From the NCBI GenBank assembly GCA_029216955.1, contig JANAVB010004000.1, positions 3,236,829 through 3,300,828 on the forward strand: a DNA stretch of 64,000 nt, read 5' to 3'. The notes beneath the pieces were generated by a model, which saw only the letters and a program-made list of their open reading frames with translations, did no database searches and was not told the origin of the DNA. A program made the position numbers and the translations under genes. Source of the DNA: Iris pallida. Taxonomy: Eukaryota > Streptophyta > Magnoliopsida > Asparagales > Iridaceae. The stretch's first letter is position 1, and each line of letters begins with the position of its first letter. Shown here in pieces: positions 47,506 to 60,104 of this stretch.

Positions 47506-47974
47506 TATTAAACAAGGTCTACAAGAATAAACAAGGCGGATAATGACCACACATCTACACTAATACTCTCCGTCCCCGACTAGTATAGTATATCCAACGA
47601 TGACACATCATGACACGTAATTCTCTGAGAGGGTAGCTAGCCTTCGCAGGAATCATGTCTATACAATGCACAAGGAACAAGAAAGACCTGCACAAGATAT
47701 ACCAAACAATACAAGGAATAACATCTCATAACGGGATCCAGAGAAATACCAATCCGTGTGAACAATGTGTAAAGAGAACAAGGATATCTACACTAAATAC
47801 AAGAAACATAGACGATATCATAAAACAGAAATATTATCAGAGAATGTATTCGCCTGAGATCTGGTAGAATATGTCAACTGTGTAATCTGGCTCAGAGTGA
47901 AATCACAGGCCTAAAGATGAGATATATATATATATAAGCTAATTAGGGTTCAACAGTGTTAGGCATGATTAATC

Positions 47975-48190
47975 TAGGTCAATCTCAGTCCACTAAGTCA
48001 AACTATGTCACATTAAGTCACACTAGGTCAAACTGGGTCAAAGGTTGACTTACAGTTGACTTTTGGTCAACTGGTCAACTCTAGGTTAAACTAGGTCAAA
48101 TGTTGACTCTACTTCGACGTTCAGTCAAAGCAGTCAACCATGGTCAAACAGGGTCAAGGCTAGTCTCTATAAACATCTACAGGGTCAACA
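47975..48190 (-). promoter_or_regulatory. TTGAC (W-box core) cluster in LTR D
   Basis: I count about 15 TTGAC cores on either strand in some 215 bp, for example GGTTGACTTACAGTTGAC and GGTCAACTGGTCAACTC. It is the densest of the clusters and equivalent in place to those in A and B. Confidence 0.45.
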
Positions 48191-51100
48191 CATTCAATTT
48201 CAGTGGTTGTAAAATCACTGAAATCAATGGATCTCAAAATATAACAAAAGGAGAAAGATTATAATAATAGGGTAAAAACCTAAAGATTTTGTCGGATGGT
48301 GAAACAACCATCACCAACGTGTCCAGAATGGTCAAATTAGCTAGGTTAGCCTATCCATAAGTCCAATTTGGACACAGGGGCAAAAAGATAATTTTGGGTC
48401 AAAACGATGTCCGTGTCGGACCCGCTTTGGACCAAAAAATGTGCCAGAATAAAAGTCCTCAAAACCTAGCAATATATGTCCACGAATCCAGAACGATGAT
48501 ACAAACCCAACGGTATATCCGGAATTGAATTCCGATGAGCCGATCTCAAAATAGCCTATTGACCCAGATATTGGAATCTGATTTGCACCGAAATGCGTGT
48601 CGGAGCCAATGTCCACAAAACTCAGCAAATTATATGTCAACGAGTCCAGAATGACGATACGAACTCAACGATATATCCAGAATTAGATTTCGATGAGCCG
48701 ACGTCAAAAGTCTCGTTGACCCGGACTGTGGGGCCCGCTTTGTACCGAAATACGTGCCAGGGCCCACATCCTCTAAATCAAGCAAACTTTATATGAAAAT
48801 GTGCTAGAATGATGCCATGAGTCTACTGGTGGTGTCATAAATTGAATCTGGAGTCCCGAATTCAAAAATAGAAATTTACAAGTGCAAAATTAAGAATTTG
48901 GACGGCCAACTTTGGCGTCAAATTCGACCAATCAAACGTGCCCACAATAAAACAAAATTTAAGGGGCAGGAAGAGGGTTATACCTACGCACAGGAACTGG
49001 TAGCAGGCCAAACGAAGCTGCGATGGCGGAGTTACGAGTCAACGAATTTGGCTACACAAAACTATCCGAAAATAACACAATTTAAAGCGTCAACTTGGTG
49101 GCCGGTTCTGATCTATCAAACGACGAAATTAACGGTTGAAACTTTAGTGGAGTGAAGAGGTATATACCGAGATTGATACGGAAGAAACGGTTCGACGATC
49201 TATCGGTCGGATCTTCCAAAAAACGTAAACGAAGTCGCTACGATGAAACACAAATTCTGAAATTCGTCCCCGCGTGCGTCGACGGAATTCCGTGCAAAAC
49301 GCACGAATCGGACGTTTCTCGCGCCGGGGATGAGGAAGCGCTCCACGGGGGCCTGTCCGGGGGTGCGTCCGGCCAAGGGGGCTCGTCGACGGCGGTCGCG
49401 GCGGCGTACGTTTGGCCGACAATGGTGCTAGCTGCTGCGTCTGTGCTGCACACTGCTGCTGCGTTGTTCGCTGTTCGCTGCTGCTGTTGCCTCGCTGATG
49501 CTGCTACCACTCATTGTGGCGTACGGCGGGACGACGACGGCTGCACACGACGGGGCGGCGACGACGGGGTTCGCGAAGGGAGGAGGTGGTGCTCGGTGGT
49601 GGTGGTGTGAATGATCGTAGTGGTGTAGTTGTGGTGGTGGTGTGATGGTGGTTTGATGTTGATGATGATGGTTTAAGAAGAAGAAGAACATGACAAGAAT
49701 AAAAAGAAGAAAATATGGAAAGAAGAAGAATATGGGGGGTGGCTCGTGTACAGGAGAGGGGAGAGAGAGGGTGAGGTGAGTGTTGATGGGAGTGAGAGAG
49801 AGAGAGAGTGAGTTATATTATATGTGTGTATATAATATATAAAGAGGGAGAGAGAGAATGAGAGATATTAATGAGAGGAAGAGAGAGAAAGAGAAAGTTG
49901 AGAGAGGGGGTGTTCGGCCACATAGGGGGAGAGTGCTGATGTGAGAGGGTGAGTTGGTGTGGTGAGAGAGAGAGAGAGATATTTAAATATATATGTATAT
50001 ATATATTATATGTATATATATACAAGGAGAGAGAAAGTAGATATTTGTGAAGAGGAGGATATTTTTGAGTAGAGAAAAAATATCAGTAGGGTGCATAGGT
50101 AGACATGGTAGGGTCACACCAATTTGGGTTGGGTGTTGGGCCAAGTTTAGTTGAGTTGGGGCCAAGATTTAATTAAAATCACAAATTTAATCAATTAAAA
50201 TCATAGATAAAATGGGAGCACAAGGGAGATAAATTTGGTGGCACGCAAGTGGCACATGCATAGTAGACTCAAAACAGGCCGGGGCCATATATTGGGTCGA
50301 CAGGATTGGACCGATGTCGGGCCCGAAAATTAAGTTGGAAGTTAGGTCACGAATTACGGCAGACGATAAATTGGTCTAAATTGACCCGAAAGTTGCGTGA
50401 AGCAAATGGAGCACAAGGGAACAAGTTTGAGTGGGACATGATATATCAAATTGGAGATAATCTCATCTACTACAAACTTCAAGAAGAAAGTTTCCAGAGA
50501 CTGGCATCCCTGATGCTCTAGAAATTAAAATCACGGTAAAGAGCATTTAATGATCAAAATTAATCAAATAAAAATGAATTATCGATAATAATTCATTTAG
50601 AAAATTCAAAAATAAATTTCGAAAATTCAGGGGGCTTACATCCTACCCACCTTATAAAAATTTTGTCAATTAAAGGTTGGTAGTGGGGTTAAAACAGGAT
50701 AGAATATTTAAGCAATATTTTAGGCACGATCCAAGAATGACGAGTTTTGCACGATCAAGATAATCGATTCAAAATTGTTCAGGCACGATGAGGGATTTGG
50801 CACGATAGAATCATGATATGAACAAAATTATAAGTGCATGATTTCAGAAATAAGTCAAGTCATTAGGGCACGATTTTAGAGACGATTAGGAGAATCTAAG
50901 ATATTAATGAAGTTCAAGTACGGGTGATCTGTAGGACTTAGGTTGATGGAAAATCAACCTAAAAGTCGCACAGGCTCGGTCAAGATGAAAAGCTAACCAT
51001 GACCAAAACAAGGGTTGGCATGGTTGAGATGAAATTTCAGACACAACATAATCGTAGTCAAGGTCTTATAAACCCGAGGAAGGATTAAGGAGTATGATTA

Positions 51101-52437
51101 ATAAAATCATGAAATATGATCTAGGTTCGGACGTGATTAAAATTGGAAATAGTCTAAGTTCACTTGGCACGATTTAGATATGACAATGAGATCGGGACAA
51201 AATATCGATAAATAGGATCCAGGTCAATGAATTAAGATTTAGGGTTATACATAGGCACGATCAAGACGAAAATGATAACCTAGTCATGATTAGGAATAAA
51301 ACCTGAGCCCGAGCATCCGAGAATGGAAATCCAGGCTAGAATTGAATTTAACTCAATTGAGTACGACCTAGGATACGGGTACGATAGAAGAGATGACCAA
51401 AGTCGCTCGGTCGCGATCAAGAAAATTATGATTTAACGATATTGAAAACTCAAGGGATGATTCAAAGATATGGAATAAGTCAAATTTCTCTTTAGTAGAA
51501 AATCAAAGATAAGGTTTTATAGAGAAGCCAAGTTAATCATCTCTCTCTGATACTATCAAGTTTATCTGGTCATCATTGGCCAATCACACCTTTAATCTCA
51601 TAAGTCCAAATATAAAAACCAATCTTATACAACTACTACCAGAATTTTCTTTCCATCATGAAGATTGGACCTTGTCATGATACCACAGGCCAGATCCAAA
51701 TTTCTAAAACCCTAATCAAGAAGTACACTCTTCACTAGAACTCTACACTATCCACTTAATCATCCTTAAATTCGAATTCTTTCACCTTGTCCTAAATTGA
51801 TCCGAAACCTCTAAATAAAGTTTATAATATCCTTGAACTTGTTCAAATCACGCTCCTTGTGTTATTCAAATCTAATACCACTAGGCTTTATAAAACTTAT
51901 TCTTCCATTACCAATCAACCTTCATATTTCCTTCATCATACACTTTCAATTATCAACCATCTCAATTAATAAATTATATTCATAAAATCTCTCTCTATAT
52001 ATTTTTTTGACTCAAAATCCTTGCGTTCTCTATCCTCTTACCAACGTCTTGTCCAATTTCTTACCATAGCCACATATAACTAAAATTTTTCCCATTATTA
52101 AATTCTAAACTTCCATCATAACCTCTGTGTGAAATATCTCGAGAATCAATAACCTAAAATTGTCCAAATTTAAAAATATTTCAATCTCGGATATCCTTGT
52201 CAGGTTCTAAACTATATCCACGAAATATAAATTTTTACCATTAATGTACATCCAATTGTCCTTCTCATTTGAAATCCATGAACTTGCTTCCCAAGTAATT
52301 CATCCTCGGAATACCCTAGTAACTCATTTCTAAACTGATTATATCGACCCCTTGGTTTCAGTTCCAACCTCAATCATACTTCTATGTCAAAATTCTATAC
52401 TAGATCCAACATCTTATATTCCTACCATGATACCACT

Positions 52438-53815
52438 TGATAATAAATCCGCCTTCTGTTTGCCATGAAATATAAAAGGACAGAACAATTATCGGAGGAC
52501 TGGACTTTTACTTCACAATACAAACTCGCTTGTACAAAGAAAGCCTAGGGACGAAAACCTAGGTACAGCAATCTAAGTACAATTGTTTATTTTTGATTCT
52601 GGAGGTGACGATAGAGGCTCGGGAAAGCGACGGCCGCTCTGCTTTACTCTTTGGACGATCGGGTGCAGCTTTTTGGCTCTGTGGAAGAACTGCTTGGCGT
52701 TGATAGAGAAATGCTCTCTCTTCAGGCCCTCTGGCTCTCTATGCGCGTCTGTCTCTGTATCTCTCTCTATGTATATGTGTCTCTCCGTATCTTTGTGTGT
52801 CTTCGCAAGGGAATGACACCCTGCTATTTATAAGAGTGGGAGGCATCATTAGGGTTTACAATGATTGCCCATTCTTGCAAGTCGGCGGCTAAGGATTATT
52901 GGATCTGGGCCGTTCATTGAGATTTGAGCAAGAAACGTGATTGCATCAAATCTTTTGTGGGTAATTAATGCTGATTGACATAAATTCTCCTGATTTGTCA
53001 TGCCAACCTCGGATTCCTCGACACGTGTCTTTAATTGGCTTATTTGCAAATGATCTAATTTGATCCCAATATTTTATTGGGATTTGCTGAGAGATTTTGA
53101 TCAATCTGATGCCACGTGCCCGGCTGTCACGCCACATGTCTGAGACGCAGGAAAGTTGGGCTGTATAAAGCTGGCCACGTGTCCAGGCTGCCTAAGAGTG
53201 CCCCCCTTGAACATGAGTATGAGTGAACCGCATGGAGATGGCCTTTGTGAGCCGCATGGAGATGGTCTTCGTGGACCGCATGGAACTGTCCTTCATGAGC
53301 CGTATGGAGCTAGTCTTTGTGAGCCGCATGGGGTTAGTCTTCATGAGCCGCATGGAAGAGTCCCCGCTTGGGTCGCATACAACTGTCCACGTGTCAAAGC
53401 CACATGACCGTTTCTGAATCTCGGGAGATTGTGTCAGAGATTTTCATCGCTTCCCAAGGAATCCGTCATTATGAGGGAGTCATAATGATAACTTCGTATC
53501 AGAACTGTCACCTCGTCAAAGCTGTCAGCCGTCAAGGCATTTAATACAAAATACGGGAGAGCTGTTTGTAGGCCACGTGGCTCCTCTTTGAGCCGCATAG
53601 GACTTGTTTGAGCCGCATACACGCTCGAGCCGCATGAATTCTCTGAGCCGCATGAACTGTCTGAGCCGCAGGAGACTCTATGGCCGCATGGATCCTTCTT
53701 TATTCTTTTCCATGCTTCTACACCTTCCGAACGAGATGAATTACGATACTTCCTTAACTTTCCAAGGTGAAAAGAAACAAAAATTTCAATGACTTCATAG
53801 TGTGGTTGGCAGGAA
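52438..53815 (-). mobile_element. LTR-like insertion (probably Tat-type solo LTR)
   Basis: This differs sharply in composition from its flanks, and internal D sequence resumes at about 53826 (compare 32840 in B). On the minus strand it has a TATA box (TTATAAATAG, near 52830) followed by a leader, and ends near 52438. A ~30-bp repeat carrying GAGCCGCATGG occurs about six times at 53221-53365 and more loosely at 53578-53692. The right end and target duplication are not resolved. Confidence 0.5.
53221..53365. repeat. ~30-bp tandem repeat (GAGCCGCATGG)
   Basis: Five to six copies of a unit close to GAGCCGCATGGAGATGGTCT, each with a few substitutions. It explains the repetitive ORFs at 53156-53417. 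Confidence 0.8.
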
Positions 53816-54895
53816 TGGATAAAAGACAGGTGATTGGCGTAATCAAGACAAAATTAATCAGGATGGATGAAGTAATGACAAGATGAGGAAATCATCATAG
53901 GATGAGAAGAGGAATGACAAAACAAGGAATAATGGTAGGAATTTTCCTTGATCAATAGATGAAAAGAAGTGAATTAATTTAAGGTATGATCTGATAACCA
54001 TATACGTCTATCCAGAATCATGTTGCTAGAATTTTTGCCACGCTAGTAAACATAGCTGCAATAAACGATGGAGTCCATAACTAGGGTATACACCCTATAA
54101 TTATGTCATCTAAATTCCTTACCACGCCAACCAGTATGGCTGTAAGAAAATCTAAATTCCATAACTAGGATGGTATATCCAAAATCAGGCTCCATGTCCC
54201 TGTCGTGCTAGCTAGTATGACTGCAATAAATTCTAAACTCCTTGAATAAAGTAGACATTTATCGTTCTCATCGTCCCTATCAAATATGTTTATCAGGATA
54301 TCTTAACTCAATTCATAAAAACTGATTTTTGATACAAAGTCAAAGTCAACAACGAACGAACATTAAGATTCAAAATTCAACAACGAATCAAGGATAAGTA
54401 AATAGAAACTAGCGAAAACAGATTTCGAGACAGGAGTTAGAAAAAGTTTTCAGAAGAAGTCCCAAAGGTACTATCTAGGTCAAGTTTGAAAGTTCTGGAA
54501 TATAATCTGAAATAATCTCAACCTTGATATAAGATTGGCAAATCATATTTGATTCTCAACCTAGAGGATATATAAGTTCAACTTATACCTTCCCTCCGGG
54601 ATCCACAACTCATCCCAAGAAAGAATAAAGTTTGATACGGACAAATATTTCAAAAATCAAGATGAATAGAAACAAGTAGAAAAATATTTGAAAAGCTTTC
54701 GAAATAAGATTCCCAGGGATCATCTCTGGAATCTACCAAGAGTTCCTAATATGTGACTGAGTACCAAAATCCTAAAATATTCCATGACTCAACCTTAATC
54801 CTAGGACAGGCTCGTAGTAGTACAGATAAGCTCAAGTACCACCACGACTTCACATTAATTGCAAAGACTGACCTGCATGGGCCACCAAAAAAACG

Positions 54896-55295
54896 TGTCA
54901 CGACCCACACCCGGATATACGATACGAATACGTGGGCCACACCCAGCCTATGCCACAGTATCGGCGGTAGAGCACTGTAAAGTACCCAATACTAACTACA
55001 ACATCTAAAGATCCATAACTATAAAGGTACTCGTATCATATCACAAAAACTAAGGAAGATAAGACAAAAATAATAACAATATCACAAGAATAACTAGAAT
55101 CTACAAGGATCATATGAGACAAGAATAAAACAGAGGGAAACAATAACAAAACTAAATAACTACCAGACCTATAACTCCTGAGAGACAACTCACGGTAAAG
55201 AATACCGAGAACCACCCCAGCTAGCAACATCCTGTAGTCCAATACTGAGGGCATAACTACTCCTAAAATATTGTCAACATATCCAGTCAGGATGG
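54896..55295 (-). mobile_element. 5' LTR of element D, U5 end only
   Basis: It matches 46824-47219 closely, ending inside ATATCCAGTCAGGATGG where the other copy continues AACGAGCAC. The rest was lost or displaced where LTR F begins; it does not resume in the window. Confidence 0.8.
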
Positions 55296-57009
55296 TATAA
55301 CGCCCCAGTCCCAAAGTACGTAGGACCAAGTACGTGAACATGCCAGCTGCACATATACGAAAAATACTCCAATATATGGAATCCTTATATATGCACATAA
55401 GCTGTAAATAAAATAATCATAGGCCAAAATAACATAATCTAATCTCATCACAGCTCAACACAGAAAATAATAGAGTCCAAATAAATAAATAAGAGTATCA
55501 AAAGATAGTCGGGTGAACATGCTCACTACAAACAGCTATAAAAATAGTCTCACAAGATAGGAGTCCAACCTCCACAAAATAGAAAGAAAAAAGATGTAAA
55601 AATAATGTCCACAAATGTCTCAAATAAAGGATAGACTAGAAATCAGTAAGAACTGCCTCGTCATCGATGTAGGATAGCTCCAACGCCGCTCCGTACTCCT
55701 GTGAAAAATCGTCTAACCCTGGAGAGATAACCAGGTCCTCAGAGGGACGTAGCAAGATACAAGAAAATACCATGCCATATAAACTGTAATAATATAATAA
55801 GAGAAAAAGGTATGCATGCAATCGGGTTCCTAACCATTCTACAGTGAGTATGCAGTTGGAATACAATCCTTCGACGCATGAACCCTGGCTGTAAATGGGA
55901 TCGACATAGTTCCCATAAAGGGCACCAGGGGCCAACGTCCATAATGCTCTGGAAGCGTCAGAGGGCACCATGTGCAAGGGCTACATCCATAATGCTCTGG
56001 AAAATGTTAGAGGGCGCCTGGAGCCTGCGTCTCCGGAGGAGCGCACAAGTAATCAGGAAAGTATAAAGAAACCCATACATCAGGTATTGTTTCCCCCATC
56101 CAATGCCTAGTATCATCATCTCCATGACTAATAAGAACCTCTAGTAACCGCCAAGTCTTCTAACATGCAATTCTATTGGCAGTTACTCCTATCCGTCGCA
56201 CGCTCCAAACGTATCGATGGCCAGCCGACTACGCGGATACGTGTCCTACATGTGACTCACAACATATGGTAAAGCAAGTGTCAAGTCCTTATGAGATATA
56301 CCAATACCTCATCATCAATGGGTGGTCACTAGACTAAGTCAATGCAAGAAAATAAATAAAAGCGAGAAAGACGACTAATGGAGTCGCTTGCAACCAAGTG
56401 TGACTTGGACGCACAGTTTTATAATATCAAGAAATAAAGAATGCAAAAAATAACAACTAAAAATAAGAATATAATAATCACAGAGTAAGGTGGCAAGGTA
56501 TCTTGCCTGATGGTACAAAATGGCAAGTCCAGAAAATCACAATGTCAGCCAAGAAACGTCACAATCTCCAAACAACTCCGGATGCTGAAACAAACATAAA
56601 AAATGTACTCGGTATAAAATATATACCTAGGAAATACCTGTCCAAAAGCCTAATTCTGGAACAGTGGCAAAATCGTAATTTCGGGTCAAAACGATGTCCG
56701 TCGTTGGACACGCTTTGCACCGAAACACATGCCAAATTCTATGGTCTCTAAAGTCGCAAAACTATATATCTATGGATTTAGTTTGAAGAGAGGAACCCAA
56801 CGGTATGTCCAGTTTCGGATTCCGATGAGCCGGGCACAAAATCGCCCGTTAAATTGGGTCGCGGGCCTGCTAATTTTGGCGTTTCAATCAACCTTCTCGG
56901 AATCGGACCAAACTTTGTATGCAGGACCAGAATTTCGATTCGGACCTGTTGGCGCAAGTTTCGTCTCAATTTGACAAACATGCACAAAGTTATGGCCAAG
57001 TTTGCAAAG
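55296..57009 (-). mobile_element. LTR F fragment (U5 and body, no U3)
   Basis: The plus strand begins TATAACGCCCCAGTCCCAAA, the inverse of the LTR end at 45912. Bases 55730-55760 are the inverse of the TATCTTGCTA..CTCTGAGGACCTG block near 23530. Bases 56640-56850 resemble LTR C and D body sequence in the same orientation. U3 and leader are absent: at about 57010 a plus-oriented LTR starts. Confidence 0.55.
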
Positions 57010-57731
57010 TGTCGATACGGGGTATCTTGACGGATACAGACTAATTTCGTCGTGCATTGTAATGCCTGTGTTCGTATTACGTATTTTGGGATACGTATAC
57101 ATATTTTATTTTGTATTGCCTGATTCCTTGTTTAGCTCTCGGCTTGGTTTACTCTCGGTTTGGGTTGGCTTGGTTCGGCTGGCCCAATGCTTGGTTCATC
57201 ATGGGCCAAGGGTGGAACACCTTAGCCTATGCTTCTCCTTCATTTCCACCACAACCCCCCCTCTTTATTATCCCCACCAACCTTCTCTCTCCTCCATAAT
57301 TCTCATTTACTTCTCCTTCTCCTACCATTACTCTTCTCCACCAACCAAGAACACCATAGGCAAGTGCAACTTGCTTCCACAAGAGAACTCCTTTTGATGG
57401 TTTTATTAGCTTCTCCTCATGATTCTAAACCACATTAGAACTTGTCATTTTCCATTTTGAGGCTTTAATTCTTGTAGATCTAGAGTTTTGCTACTTTCGG
57501 ATTTTGGTAGCTTTGATCTATTAAACTTCTTTGTTTTCAAGTTTTGATGGTTCCATGTTGTAGAGCATTTCATTCTACCCAATTTTGACCTTTGGAAAGT
57601 CGGATTCGGACTTGTTTTGACCAAGATTTGGACAATTGAAGCTTAGATTCAACTTTAGAGTTCTTGCTGTTCTTGCCATTTGGAGAAGATAGTGAACAGT
57701 GAGCTAGCTTTTTAGCTTACGCCGCTGACCT

Positions 57732-58195
57732 GTGTACGCTGCTCTTTAGCGAGCGTACGCTAGCCTTCGTACGCTGCTCTTTAGCAAGCGTACGCTAGCC
57801 TTCGTACGCTGCTCTTTAGCGAGCGTACGCTAGCCTTCGTACGCTGCTCTTTAGCGAGCGTACGCTAGCCTTCGTATGCTGCTTTTTAGTGAGCGTACGC
57901 TCACCTTGATACGCTGCCTGTTGGCAGCATGTCTTGAGCGTACGCTAGCTTGAGCGTACGCGTGCCTTGGTACGCTAGCTTAAGCGAGCAAGGCGTACGC
58001 TGGCCCCTTTCGTACGCTAGCTCGAGCGTACGCAGTCTTGAGCATACGCTAGCTTGAGCGTACGCTGACCTGTAGCTTGAGCGTGCCCTTGTGTACGCTG
58101 ACCCTTGCGTACGCTTCCCATTGGAAGTGTATGGATCCTCTGGTACGCAGACCTGAGCGTACGCTAGCCTGAGCGTAGCCTGGCTTGAGCGTAGC
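57732..58195 (+). repeat. 35-bp tandem repeat full of AGCGTACGCT palindromes
   Basis: Four to five regular 35-bp units are followed by degenerate ones to about 58195. Each unit has CGTACGCT and AGCGTACG as 8-bp inverted arms about 11 nt apart, so it can fold into a hairpin; AGCGTACGCT is itself palindromic. Confidence 0.85.
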
Positions 58196-58578
58196 CTGAT
58201 TACCCTTGATCTTCTCTAGCCCTGTATATTGATATTTTATTAGATATTTAACGTCCATTTTATATCCTTACGCCTTTTGTCATGAACTTGATAATCATGG
58301 ATTTGTTTAATATGTTTGGAAATGATACCTGAGCATGACACGATAGTGACCCGTAGTGGTGCACTCCTGACATAATGACCTGACATGACCTGATAGTGGT
58401 CCGTCGTGGCACACTCCTGACAAGTACACTTGACATGATAAACCTGACATGTTATATCTTGATAAGCTGTTGCGACGGCTACCTGACATGACATGACCTG
58501 TATGAATAACCTGGACACCGTGGGCGATTGTGCTTGTACAAATAATCCAGTCCTGTCTTACATCATGTCTAGGAGGGG

Positions 58579-58603
58579 ACTCCTGAGTACCACGGTCAGG
58601 AGT
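58579..58603 (+). other. 8-bp perfect hairpin in LTR G
   Basis: ACTCCTGA, 9-nt loop, TCAGGAGT. It follows two copies of a CGTmGTGGyrCACTCCTGACA block at 58350-58430. Confidence 0.5.
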
Positions 58604-60104
58604 ACCTACTAAAATAGACTAAGGTTAACAACTAGATTAATACATTAGTCATGAAGAGATTTTCCAGCTACAGGAAATCCCGTTACCTGGGCGCGCTTGG
58701 GATCTGTAGCCTGTCATCGAGTAGGGCACATTTCCAGCACACTGTCATATGTTGCACCCTTCAAACTGCTTAAGGGTACATGCATTTCCTGGACGATGTA
58801 CCCACCCGAATTCAACCCAAATCTCTCGACCTGGGTAACCTGGATGGTCTGCAGGGCTTGTGGCTGTGGAATAATCTCACTGCATCTTGTTAGTAATTAG
58901 GCTTGTGACAACCCTAGTTAGTTAAAGTATCAAGCCGTAGTTCTTGCTTGGCCGTGAAGTCATTGGATGGAGTCTAACCAGTCTAGTCTTGCCCTGACCC
59001 TGTTCCAGACTATTGAATGACCAGAATGCTTGTATTTATTTTACCGATAAATGGTGAGAAACCAAGCTCCGTTCAGACGAAGGATTACAACCCCGGTCCT
59101 TGTTTGGTTTACGGGTTGTAACCTGGCTATCTGAATAGTTCTATGGTTATCTCGTCGTATATCATCCTGATATATTTTCTTTTATTCCAGTCCTTATTTT
59201 ATTTATATTTATATTCCTGTGCTGATTGCTGGTTTTAGTTCTTAAGTGAAGCCTCCTTTGTGGCACTTGCTCTTCTGGGGTCTGACCCAGCTGGTTTTGT
59301 GTGGCCAGATTTCGGAGCAGCTCCAGAGGATCTACCGACTCCCCAGCCAGATGGTGGCCACTAGACGGAACCCTGGCAACGAGTGGGTTATTTTTGGCTC
59401 TTCCGCTCTATTGTAAAAATATTCTTTTGAGGCGTTTAGCCGACGAGCACCTGTTTAGCTCGATTGCACTTTACTTACTGTCTGCCTACGGGCTGTAACA
59501 TGATTGACAAATCCTAGGGTTGATCATGTATGACTAAACTCTTGCTAGTCCTAACATTTTGTAACGACTAGCTTCATGATCAGCTGAATATGTAATATTT
59601 GGGATGCCTTATTATTGTATATTTATTGATCATACATCTTGTGACTCTTACTTACTTGCTTATGATTGAGACACTAGGCTTGTTCATGACCTTAAGAGAT
59701 TGTTGGCTTGTAGATAAACCCTCATGTATCCTAGACAGTCGTGACCGTATAGCGAGATGGAATCTATTTCAATATACGTAGCTGGCTATGTCTGCCCCCG
59801 CTCTCCAGTATTCTGGTTCTGGGACGTGACATGGTTTAAGTGGTGGCCCATACAGGTCTTGTAAATCAAGATATGTGAGGGTTTACCGAATAGATGTCTC
59901 AATCAGTATTCGTCCTTGATCTCTGTTCGTATCTTCTGAATCCTTGGATTCTTGTCCTGATCATATGCTTGTATCGTTGCTCTGTACTGGTCCTTCCTTA
60001 TTGTTCCCTATGTCGTCTTCTTCAGCGACATTGTTCGTGGTCCTACCGACCAGCAAGGCGGAGCACCTCCCGCGGACCAGCAGCAACCCGGAGATCAAGT
60101 CTAG

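Larger units (their letters stand above)
46824..50640 (-). mobile_element. 3' LTR of element D (3817 bp)
   Basis: On the minus strand it starts TGTAAGCCCCC at 50640 and ends GGGTCGTGACA at 46824. A (GA)n-rich stretch at 49740-49980 is the C/T-rich leader on the minus strand. A G+C-rich block lies at 49260-49620. R/U5 features match LTR C. The 152-residue ORF at 49152-49610 runs antisense to the LTR, is Ala/Arg/Gly-rich and has no domain, so I do not call a gene. Confidence 0.8.
50641..54895 (-). mobile_element. Internal region of element D, non-coding
   Basis: On the minus strand it runs from the primer-binding motif (complement of 54870-54887) to the polypurine tract (AAGGTGGGTAGGA, complement of 50641-50653). 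Bases 50690-51450 on the plus strand repeat GGCACGAT(C/T) many times. The 54000-54250 block repeats a palindromic motif found in C. It is interrupted by an LTR-like insertion at 52438-53815. No coding frame is recognised. Confidence 0.75.
57010..59831 (+). mobile_element. 5' LTR of element G
   Basis: The end GGGACGTGACA at 59831 and the primer-binding motif at 59841-59858 are clear. The start is not: TGTCGATACGG at 57010 is a candidate, but only ~200 bp precede the C/T-rich leader (57220-57360), so U3 may be truncated. It carries the CGTACG repeat array, a DNA/RNA hairpin at 58579 and GC-richer U5. The partner LTR lies outside the window. Confidence 0.6.

Noticed and set aside
49152..49610. 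152-residue ORF, rich in Ala, Arg, Gly and Val
   Set aside because: It lies in the GC-rich leader side of LTR D, antisense to the LTR, has no recognisable domain, and is not preserved in LTR C.
53156..53417. Repetitive ORFs with EPHGD/SRMEM motifs
   Set aside because: They are frames through the 30-bp GAGCCGCATGG repeat.
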